From positions 1 through 18,884 of the forward strand of contig CAKUHM010000004.1 in the NCBI GenBank assembly GCA_934655835.1: 18,884 nucleotides of DNA, written 5' to 3'. The position numbers and the translations under genes are program-made. The notes beneath the pieces are model-generated. The model was not told where the DNA came from. It ran no database searches and was given only the letters and a program-made list of their open reading frames with translations. The first letter of the stretch is position 1. Every line of letters begins with the position of its first letter. Shown piece after piece: positions 6,419 through 13,882 of the stretch. Source of the DNA: an uncultured Collinsella sp. (GTDB lineage: Bacteria; Actinomycetota; Coriobacteriia; Coriobacteriales; Coriobacteriaceae).

Positions 6419-6515
6419 CGCCACAAATTAGCTATCCCGGGTCCCCAGTGGTCGCGGTGGGCGTGTTTGGTTGGTGCCTGTTGATGGTCTGGGTATCGGG
6501 GAGGGCGGGCTCCGT

Positions 6516-6521
6516 TATAAT
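6516..6521 (+). promoter_or_regulatory. Candidate -10 element for the DUF1846 gene
   Basis: A perfect TATAAT lies 40 bp upstream of the start codon, giving a leader of about 30 nt. No good -35 hexamer is found at 16-18 bp, so the promoter is either weak or activator-dependent. Confidence 0.5.
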
Positions 6522-6560
6522 CGCCTAGAACATTAAATGGAAACGGGACGGGAGCCATAT

Positions 6561-8042
6561 ATGCGCCAGGGTTTCGACAACGCGAAGTATATCGAGCTGC
6601 AGGCCGCTCATATTAAGGAGCGCATCTCGCAGTTTGGCGGCAAGCTGTATTTGGAGTTTGGCGGCAAGCTGTTTGACGACTATCACGCGAGCCGCGTGCT
6701 GCCAGGTTTTGAACCGGACAGCAAGTTCCGCATGCTCAAGAGCATCGCCGACGATGTCGAGGTTATCATTGCGATCAACGCGAACCACATCGAGAAAAAC
6801 AAGGCTCGTGGTGACCTGGGCATTACCTATGACGAGGATGTGCTGCGCCTGGTTGACCTGTTCCGCGGCAACGGCTTTGCCGTCGCGGCCGTGGTCATCA
6901 CCCAGTACGCCGGCCAGCCCGCCGCCGATGTGTTCCGCAATCGCCTGAACGCGCTCGGCATTCCCGCCAAGCTGCACTATCCCATCGAGGGCTATCCGCA
7001 CGATGTCGATCTGATCGTGTCCGACGACGGCTATGGCAAGAACGAGTTTGTCGAGACCACGCGTCCGCTCGTTGTCGTGACGGCACCCGGTCCTGGCTCG
7101 GGCAAGCTTGCCACCTGCCTGTCTCAGCTCTATCACGAGCACAAGCATGGCACGGCCGCCGGCTATGCCAAATTCGAGACCTTCCCGGTTTGGAATCTGC
7201 CCCTTACGCATCCGGTCAATATTGCCTACGAGGCCGCCACGGCAGACCTCGATGACGCCAACATCATCGACTCCTTCCACCTGGAGGCCTACAACAAGAC
7301 CACGGTCAACTACAACCGCGACGTCGAGGCCTTCCCGGTAGTCCGTGCCCTGATGGAAAAGATCCTGGGCAAGAGCCCCTACCAGAGCCCCACCGACATG
7401 GGCGTCAATATGGTCGGCTTTGCCATCACCGATGACGATGCCTGCCGCGACGCTTCCAAGATGGAGATCGTCCGCCGCTACTTTACCGCGGTCGAAAATG
7501 TGCGCCGTACCGGCGTGGGCGATGAGCAAGTCGACCGTCTCAAGATTATTATGAAGAAAGCCGGCATCGATAAGAACTACTCACCGGCGCGCTCGGCGGC
7601 CCTCACCAGGGAGCAGCTGACGGGTGGTCCCGTGGGTGCCATGGTCATGCCCGATGGCTCCGTGGTGACCGGTAAGACCTCCACGCGCCTGGGCGCCGCA
7701 AGTTCGCTCATTATGAACGCCCTCAAGCATGTCTCGGGCGTCGACCTTGAGCTCGAGGTCATTAGCGATGAGGCGATCGAGCCCATCAGCAAGCTCAAGA
7801 CGCATTTCCTGGGCAGCAAAAACCCGCGCCTCCACACCGACGAGACGCTTATGGCGCTGTCGATCACCTCGGCCACGAGTGAGACGGCCGCTCGCGTCCT
7901 TTCGGGCCTGGAGCAGCTGCGCGGTTGCGACGCCTTCTTTAGCGTGATTATCTCGCCGACGGACGAGACGGTACTGCGCAAGTTGGGCATCAACGTGTGC
8001 TGCGAGCCCAAGTTTGAACGCCGCGGTTTCTTCCATCGCTAA
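6561..8042 (+). CDS. DUF1846 (UPF0371) family protein
   Basis: A 493-residue soluble protein of the DUF1846 family, which is widespread in Gram-positive bacteria and structurally characterised but without an established reaction. The N-terminus (MRQGFDNAKYIELQAAHIKERI) and the LYLEFGGKLFDDYHASRVLPGF segment are family hallmarks. TAPGPGSGKLATCLSQLYHE (174-193) resembles a phosphate-binding P-loop but lacks the full Walker A spacing. Length is normal for the family and no membrane segment or signal peptide is seen. I chose ATG 6561, with GGGAG 6 nt upstream; the in-frame ATG at 6537 has no ribosome site. It is monocistronic: TATAAT lies upstream and a strong terminator 35 bp downstream. I do not assign a function. 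Confidence 0.92.
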   Translation: MRQGFDNAKYIELQAAHIKERISQFGGKLYLEFGGKLFDDYHASRVLPGFEPDSKFRMLKSIADDVEVIIAINANHIEKNKARGDLGITYDEDVLRLVDLFRGNGFAVAAVVITQYAGQPAADVFRNRLNALGIPAKLHYPIEGYPHDVDLIVSDDGYGKNEFVETTRPLVVVTAPGPGSGKLATCLSQLYHEHKHGTAAGYAKFETFPVWNLPLTHPVNIAYEAATADLDDANIIDSFHLEAYNKTTVNYNRDVEAFPVVRALMEKILGKSPYQSPTDMGVNMVGFAITDDDACRDASKMEIVRRYFTAVENVRRTGVGDEQVDRLKIIMKKAGIDKNYSPARSAALTREQLTGGPVGAMVMPDGSVVTGKTSTRLGAASSLIMNALKHVSGVDLELEVISDEAIEPISKLKTHFLGSKNPRLHTDETLMALSITSATSETAARVLSGLEQLRGCDAFFSVIISPTDETVLRKLGINVCCEPKFERRGFFHR

Positions 8043-8076
8043 GTTTGAAGCACCGCGGTAATTGCATTGCATTTTG

Positions 8077-8109
8077 GCCGTATCGGGTTAGCGCCCGGTA
8101 CGGCTTTTT
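8077..8109 (+). terminator. Rho-independent terminator after the DUF1846 gene
   Basis: An 11-bp stem (GCCGTATCGGG, 8077-8087, with 8094-8104, one wobble) is followed by five T residues. Confidence 0.92.
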
Positions 8110-8298
8110 GATCAATAAAGCGTCTATTTCGGCGAAAAATAGCTGTTTACCTGCCTAGAAACAATTTGAGCGGTATACAATAACCGTAACTGTTTCATCC
8201 TTAGCGGGATGCCGCATGATGGATATTACCTGCCATCGTGAGGTGTGTCGGTCGCGCACGGCGCGTTAGATGCTCGTGCTCGGTTTGAGGAGGCTGCC

Positions 8299-8637
8299 AT
8301 GGCGGGCAAGGGTCGTGCGAGTGTTAACGATATGAAGCGTGTCGAGGTGCTGGTGTTGATGGAGATCGACCAGCAAACCGAAGACAATGGCGGGCCGTAT
8401 GGTTTCTCGCGCAAAACGCTTGCCGAGCGCGTGGGGGTTTCGCCGTATCGTGCCCGCGCCGCAATCGATCGCTTGGATTCCGAAGGTATGATTGATGTCG
8501 TCTCGCGTTATAGCGACGACGGCGGTCAGCTTGCAAATGGCATTTGCCTCACCGAACGTGGTGAGTGGTATCTTGAGGGCGTCCGTACTGGCATGCTCGT
8601 TCAAGAAATGCTTGAGGACGAGGTTGCTGATCGATAG
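8299..8637 (+). CDS. Small winged-helix DNA-binding protein
   Basis: A 112-residue protein with a single winged helix-turn-helix domain. A first helix (about 12-26), the segment FSRKTLAERVGVSPYRARAAIDRLDSEGMI (36-65) that fits a helix-turn-helix, and a wing (VVSRYSDDGGQLANGICLTERG, 67-88) precede a C-terminal helix that could mediate dimerisation. The layout is MarR/PadR-like, but I cannot place it in a named family. GAGGAGG lies 5 nt before ATG 8299, which sets the start; an in-frame start at 8245 has no support. It has its own terminator and lies between the DUF1846 gene and pyrG without obvious coupling. A TATACAAT (8174-8181) upstream may be its -10. Targets are unknown. Confidence 0.85.
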   Translation: MAGKGRASVNDMKRVEVLVLMEIDQQTEDNGGPYGFSRKTLAERVGVSPYRARAAIDRLDSEGMIDVVSRYSDDGGQLANGICLTERGEWYLEGVRTGMLVQEMLEDEVADR

Positions 8638-8661
8638 CAGCATGTAACCCTTGCCATAGCG

Positions 8662-8690
8662 ACGCCGCCTGGGAAACCGGGCGGCGTTTT
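8662..8690 (+). terminator. Rho-independent terminator after the winged-helix gene
   Basis: ACGCCGCCTGG (8662-8672) pairs with CCGGGCGGCGT (8677-8687, one wobble) over a GAAA tetraloop, followed by TTTTG. Confidence 0.9.
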
Positions 8691-8728
8691 GTTTCAAGAT
8701 TGAGAAATGCAATCGCACGCGAGAAAAA

Positions 8729-8757
8729 TTGCGGACGGTCCGCGGCGCGAGTATTAC
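8729..8757 (+). promoter_or_regulatory. Candidate pyrG promoter with a dyad in the spacer
   Basis: TTGCGG (8729-8734) and TATTAC (8752-8757) are 17 bp apart. A dyad, GCGGAC-G-GTCCGC (8731-8743), overlaps the -35 and the spacer and could be an operator. Transcription would start near 8764. Confidence 0.45.
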
Positions 8758-8774
8758 AATGAAGACCCGTAAGA

Positions 8775-8783
8775 TGTGGATAA
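8775..8783 (-). promoter_or_regulatory. Consensus DnaA box in the pyrG leader
   Basis: TGTGGATAA on the plus strand is the exact complement of the consensus DnaA box TTATCCACA. It lies in the loop of a small leader hairpin (CCCGTA 8766-8771 with TACGGG 8792-8797), just downstream of the proposed pyrG start site. A single 9-mer can occur by chance. Confidence 0.4.
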
Positions 8784-8809
8784 ACAACTTCTACGGGAAG
8801 CGCAGGTAA

Positions 8810-10477
<1,668 letters not shown>

Positions 10478-10479
10478 GG

Positions 10480-11421
10480 GTGCCGGCGAACAAAGAAAAT
10501 ACCGAAGCTACTCCCTCGTCGCTCGCCGTGGCGGCGGGGGAGTATCTCGATTACCTCGCGGTCGAGCGGGGTTTGGCGCGCAACACGATTGCGGCCTATC
10601 GTCGTGACCTGACGACGTACTGCGCCTATCTGGAGCGGGCGGGCATCATGTCTTTTGATGAGGTGACTCGTCAGGTCGTGGAGGGCTTTGTCGCCGACCG
10701 TCGCGATGGGGGCTATTCCGATGCCTCGGTGGAGCGTGCGCTTGCGGCCGTGAAGGGCCTGCATGCCTTTTTGGTGCGCGATGGGGCTGTGGCCCAAAAT
10801 CCAACGGCGGCGTTGCGCCTGCCTAAAAAGGCTGAGCGTTTGCCGGAGTATCTATCGGTGGAGGATGTCTCGGCGCTGCTCGATCAAGACTTCCCCGAGG
10901 GCGAGATGGGCTTGCGCGACCATGCCATCTTGGAAGTGCTCTACGGATGCGGTTTGCGTGTGAGCGAATTGGTGGGGCTCGATGTGGGCGATATCCATAT
11001 CGACGATGGTTTTGTACTCGTTCGCGGTAAGGGCTCAAAGGAACGCCTGTCCCCGTTGGTGGGAAGCGCGGCGCGAGCTCTGACGCGCTATATAACTGAG
11101 GGGCGTTCTCGCTTGGCGGCCCATGCCCGCGGAACCGAGACCTCGGCGGTCTTTTTAAATAAGAACGGCCGTCGTCTGTCGCGCCAGGGCATCCATGCCA
11201 TCTGTGAGCGCTACGGGCGCCAGGTAGGGCTGGTGGGACTCCATCCCCATACGCTGCGCCACTCCTTTGCCACCCATATGCTTGCGGGCGGCGCAGACCT
11301 CCGTGTGCTACAGGAGATCTTGGGACATGCCGATATATCGACCACGCAGGTCTACACGCATGTCGATCGTACGCAACTGACCGAGGTCTATCTGGCGGCG
11401 CACCCGCTGGCACATCATTAA
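10480..11421 (+). CDS. xerD: Tyrosine recombinase, XerD type
   Basis: A 313-residue site-specific recombinase expected to resolve chromosome dimers at dif with a partner recombinase at division. The N-terminal core-binding domain (about 16-105) precedes the catalytic domain, which has the complete set: Arg160 (CGLRVSEL), Lys184 (GKGSKERL), His257 and Arg260 (HPHTLRHSF), His283 (LGHADISTTQ) and nucleophile Tyr292 (VYTHV). I chose GTG 10480 because it lies 2 nt after the pyrG stop and gives the normal family length; a longer frame would overlap pyrG by 150 bp. No good ribosome site is visible, so re-initiation after pyrG is likely. XerC, or an integrase of a lost element, is less likely given the housekeeping context and full length. 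Confidence 0.92.
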   Translation: MPANKENTEATPSSLAVAAGEYLDYLAVERGLARNTIAAYRRDLTTYCAYLERAGIMSFDEVTRQVVEGFVADRRDGGYSDASVERALAAVKGLHAFLVRDGAVAQNPTAALRLPKKAERLPEYLSVEDVSALLDQDFPEGEMGLRDHAILEVLYGCGLRVSELVGLDVGDIHIDDGFVLVRGKGSKERLSPLVGSAARALTRYITEGRSRLAAHARGTETSAVFLNKNGRRLSRQGIHAICERYGRQVGLVGLHPHTLRHSFATHMLAGGADLRVLQEILGHADISTTQVYTHVDRTQLTEVYLAAHPLAHH

Positions 11422-11454
11422 CACATCGCTGGCCTGCATATCTATAGGTATTTG

Positions 11455-11524
11455 GGGACGGGCCCCAGATTGCCGCTGCGTGCTTTTGCGCTCGCATGGG
11501 CAATCTGGGGCCCGTCCCATTTTT
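11455..11524 (+). terminator. Long REP-like hairpin terminator after xerD
   Basis: GGGACGGGCCCCAGATTGCC (11455-11474) pairs perfectly over 20 bp with 11499-11518. The 24-nt loop contains a further TGCG/CGCA pair, and five T residues follow (11520-11524). It ends the pyrG-xerD transcript. The arm resembles the GGGGACG-type palindromes found as interspersed repeats in many genomes, so it may be a REP-like element used as a terminator. Confidence 0.85.
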
Positions 11525-11648
11525 CGCCACTTGTCGTCGCGGTGGTGGGCCGCACGTGCCTTGGGTGGGGGAGTTTGGGGGCGATGTGAACGCCATGTAA
11601 AGGGACGCAAAAATCGCCTCAAGGTCAACTTGAAGGTTGAGGTTGAAA

Positions 11649-11704
11649 GGCGGGGTGCCACAGGTGGCATCCCGCCGTTGCTGTAAACACAACATATTGT
11701 GTTT
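11649..11704. repeat. Two adjacent inverted repeats in the mraZ upstream region
   Basis: GGCGGGGTGCCAC (11649-11661) pairs with GTGGCATCCCGCC (11664-11676), 13 bp with one wobble (the innermost pairs would open to make a loop). AAACACAA (11685-11692) is mirrored by TTGTGTTT (11697-11704). Neither has a T-run typical of a terminator. The rest of 11525-11740 shows only a SoxR/MerR-box-like dyad (11617-11636) and no credible gene. Confidence 0.55.
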
Positions 11705-11740
11705 TCGAACATATGATTGGGGGTGTTTTGCAATATATGG

Positions 11741-11799
11741 TGGGTGGAGTGGTGGGGCGGAGTGGGGGAAGGGGTGGGGAAAGATGTTGAAAAATGGGG
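11741..11799 (+). promoter_or_regulatory. Candidate MraZ boxes in a G-rich track
   Basis: TGGGN motifs begin at 11741, 11753, 11763, 11775 and 11795, with another at 11718. The 11753/11763 pair has exactly the TGGGN-N5-TGGGN spacing of the direct repeats bound by Escherichia coli MraZ, and the others are 12 or 20 bp apart. They lie upstream of and within the mraZ promoter, consistent with autoregulation of the dcw cluster. The same track holds four G-runs of four or more (11754-11779). Confidence 0.55.
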
Positions 11800-11815
11800 C
11801 GGTTCCCCATATTAT
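11787..11815 (+). promoter_or_regulatory. Main promoter of the dcw cluster
   Basis: TTGAAA (11787-11792) and TATTAT (11810-11815) are 17 bp apart, the best sigma70-type promoter in the window. The predicted leader to mraZ is about 60 nt. A 6-bp dyad, ATGGGG/CCCCAT (11794-11799 with 11805-11810), fills the spacer. Confidence 0.75.
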
Positions 11816-11830
11816 TAATGACGTCGACAG

Positions 11831-11848
11831 GCGGGGTGGTTCCCCGCG
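11831..11848. promoter_or_regulatory. Second copy of the promoter-spacer palindrome, in the mraZ leader
   Basis: GCGGGG-TGGTT-CCCCGC (11831-11847) repeats the layout of ATGGGG-CGGTT-CCCCAT (11794-11810), 37 bp downstream. The central GGTT is kept and the outer pairs have changed together (AT/AT versus GC/GC). It could be an operator copy or, in the RNA, a small hairpin ahead of the mraZ ribosome site. Confidence 0.5.
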
Positions 11849-11883
11849 TACGTGCCATCTGAGTAACCGAGGGGAGGGCGCAC

Positions 11884-12318
11884 ATGGGAATGACTGGTGC
11901 ATACGAGCGCAATCTCGATGCAAAAGGTCGTCTGTCCCTGCCTGCACCCCTTCGCGAGGAGCTTGGAGAGCACGTTCGCGTGTTCAAAGCCCTGGATGTC
12001 GATGCTCTGTACGTGTTCTCTGCCGAGGCCTTCGATAAGTGGGTCGAAGGACTCTTCGCGGGTCGTGAGGGCCACGAGGGTTTTAACCCGCGTGACATTA
12101 ACGACCAGAAGCTCATGAGGGCGATCAACAAGCGCACCACGTCGATGGACGTGGACAGCGCCGGTCGTATCGGTCTTTCCGAGTCTCTCCGCAAGCAGGC
12201 GAACCTCGACCGCGAGGTCACGGTTGTGGGCAACTACGACCACCTTGAGGTTTGGGATCGCGCCGCGGCCGATGAGGACGATGACGATGAGGCCCTGCTG
12301 GACCTCTTCTTCTCGTAA
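11884..12318 (+). CDS. mraZ: MraZ, transcriptional regulator of the division/cell-wall cluster
   Basis: A 144-residue protein with two SpoVT/AbrB-like MraZ domains, each carrying the DxxGR signature: DAKGR at 12-16 and DSAGR at 91-95. MraZ forms ring-shaped oligomers and binds TGGGN direct repeats upstream of its own operon, usually repressing it. Matching repeats lie at 11741-11799. GGGAGG lies 6 nt upstream of ATG 11884; ATG 11890 in the same frame is an alternative. The C-terminus ends in an acidic tail (DEDDDDEALLDLFF). It is the first gene of the cluster, with rsmH 20 bp downstream. Confidence 0.95.
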   Translation: MGMTGAYERNLDAKGRLSLPAPLREELGEHVRVFKALDVDALYVFSAEAFDKWVEGLFAGREGHEGFNPRDINDQKLMRAINKRTTSMDVDSAGRIGLSESLRKQANLDREVTVVGNYDHLEVWDRAAADEDDDDEALLDLFFS

Positions 12319-12338
12319 GGGCAAGGCACGGGTAACGG

Positions 12339-13304
12339 ATGGAGCGTGGGATCTTGACACAAGAATATCGGCATGAACCTGTCATGCTCGGCGAAGTGCT
12401 TGAGTCGCTGCGGCTAAAGAGCGGCTCCGTTGTCTGCGATTGCACCCTTGGCGGTGCCGGCCATTCGGTAAAGATGGCCGCGCAGGTGGGGGAGACGGGC
12501 CTTTTGCTCGGCGTCGATCAGGACGACATGGCCCTCGAGGCCGCTGGCGCCCGTCTGGACCGCGAGGTTCCCGGCGTTCCGCACCAGCTGCTGAAGGGCA
12601 ACTTCGGCGACTTGGACGAGCTGCTTTGCTCGGCCGAGGTGCCCGGGGTCGATGGCTTCCTGTTCGATTTGGGCGTTTCGTCACCGCAACTCGATATCCC
12701 TGGCAGGGGCTTTTCGTATAACGAGGACGCCCCATTGGACATGCGGATGGATCCGGGTAATAACACCTTAAACGCAGCTGAGGTCATCAACACCTATAAC
12801 GAACACGACCTCGCCCGGATTCTACGCGTCTACGGCGAAGAGAAGTTCGCCTCGCAGATCGCGCGCGAGATCGTGCGCCGCCGCGAGCAAGAACCGATCG
12901 AAACTACCGGCCAATTTGTCGAGATCATCAAGGCGGGTATCCCGGCTGCCGCTCGTCGGCATGGCGGACACCCGGCCAAGAAAAGTTTCCAGGCCATTCG
13001 CATCGAGGTCAATCACGAGCTCGATGTGCTCGAACGAGGGCTTGATGCCGCCACCAGGTGGCTCAATCCGGGCGGACGTATCTGCGTCATCTCGTATCAC
13101 TCGCTCGAGGACCGTATCGTAAAGAATCACTTTAAGGAGATGAGCCAGGGGTGCACGTGTCCGCCGGAGATTCCGGTGTGCGTGTGCGGCAACGTGCCGA
13201 TACTCAAGGTCATCACTCGCAAACCCTTGGTTGCCCAGCCTGATGAGGTTGAGCGCAACCCTCGGGCGAGATCAGCCAAAATCCGCGTGGCGCAGCGTCT
13301 GTAG
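12339..13304 (+). CDS. rsmH: 16S rRNA (cytosine(1402)-N(4))-methyltransferase
   Basis: RsmH (MraW) methylates N4 of C1402 in the decoding centre of 16S rRNA using S-adenosylmethionine. The 321 residues show the family motifs: HEPVMLGEVLESL (12-24), the SAM-binding DCTLGGAGHS (34-43) and GVDQD (58-62), FDLGVSSPQLD (109-119), and GFSYNEDAPLDMRMDP (124-139). The C-terminus has the cysteine pairs CTCPPEIPVCVCG and the conserved NPRARSAKIR end. The start is uncertain: ATG 12339 gives the listed protein but has only a distant ribosome site, and TTG 12354 would give a protein five residues shorter that also begins near the family start. It is the second gene of the dcw cluster. Confidence 0.96.
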   Translation: MERGILTQEYRHEPVMLGEVLESLRLKSGSVVCDCTLGGAGHSVKMAAQVGETGLLLGVDQDDMALEAAGARLDREVPGVPHQLLKGNFGDLDELLCSAEVPGVDGFLFDLGVSSPQLDIPGRGFSYNEDAPLDMRMDPGNNTLNAAEVINTYNEHDLARILRVYGEEKFASQIAREIVRRREQEPIETTGQFVEIIKAGIPAAARRHGGHPAKKSFQAIRIEVNHELDVLERGLDAATRWLNPGGRICVISYHSLEDRIVKNHFKEMSQGCTCPPEIPVCVCGNVPILKVITRKPLVAQPDEVERNPRARSAKIRVAQRL

Positions 13305-13394
13305 GCGCGACCGCGCGATATTGGACCTCCCGCTCGCACCATAAACGAAGCTTAAACACACTACCAACGTACTCGGGATGGGAGGCGGCATATC

Positions 13395-13865
13395 ATGGGC
13401 TACAACACTTCAAGCGCAGCACTCGCCTATGATATGAACGCCATGCCCGCCTATCGTGAGACGCCGCAGGCCCCCGTTGCTCCCCGTGAGCAGCGCACGC
13501 CGCGCTTTGATGTCTACACGGGCGCGGGCCGTCAGGCAAACCAGGCGGTAAGCCCGGTTTTCATGAGCGTTCTTAAAACGTTTTGCATCATTGCGGCTAT
13601 CTTCATGACGATTGGCGTCGCCCGCGTGGCGCTCGCCGGCGTTACGGCCCAGGTGCTCAACAGCAACGCCGAGCTTACCAACACGCTCGAAAAGGCGACC
13701 GATGAGAGCTCCGACCTGGAGGTCATGCATTCGGTCTATGGCGCCGACACACGCATTCGCGACCTTGCGGGCGCTTATGGCATGGTGGAGCCCAGCGAGA
13801 GCGTTACACTTGACTTTTCGCAGGATGCAGCCGCGGGCGCCAACGCGACCGCGACCGCTCAGTAG
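13395..13865 (+). CDS. ftsL: FtsL-like cell division protein
   Basis: A 156-residue bitopic membrane protein. A proline-rich cytoplasmic tail (1 to about 55) precedes one transmembrane segment (about 58-82). A short extracytoplasmic coiled-coil-like region (about 86-125) follows, then LAGAYGMVEPSESVTLDF (124-141), the LGMVxP-type ending seen in FtsL/DivIC proteins. The tail ends in an alanine-rich stretch. FtsL links FtsQ/DivIB and FtsB/DivIC to the septal PBP. Sequence identity in this family is low, so the call rests on size, topology and position between rsmH and the PBP gene. GGAGG lies 9 nt before ATG 13395. Confidence 0.75.
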   Translation: MGYNTSSAALAYDMNAMPAYRETPQAPVAPREQRTPRFDVYTGAGRQANQAVSPVFMSVLKTFCIIAAIFMTIGVARVALAGVTAQVLNSNAELTNTLEKATDESSDLEVMHSVYGADTRIRDLAGAYGMVEPSESVTLDFSQDAAAGANATATAQ

Positions 13866-13882
13866 CAAGACGGTAGCTGAGT

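Noticed and set aside
5922..6484. Plus-strand open frames (138 and 111 codons) downstream of arcD
   Set aside because: They run through two strong terminators and the 74-bp repeat, which would shift frame between units. Composition is cysteine/arginine/proline-rich noise and no ribosome site fits.
10480..11421. The XerD-type recombinase as part of an integrated element
   Set aside because: No attachment repeats, phage genes or transposases are nearby. The gene is coupled to pyrG and has full housekeeping length.
11480..11686. 68-codon open frame starting inside the xerD terminator hairpin
   Set aside because: It begins in the hairpin loop, has no ribosome site, and its translation shows no family resemblance.
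11706..11719. Possible LexA-type SOS box CGAACATATGATTG upstream of mraZ
   Set aside because: The left half CGAAC is perfect, but the right half (GATTG against GTTCG) matches at only 3 of 5 positions. Too weak to list as a site.
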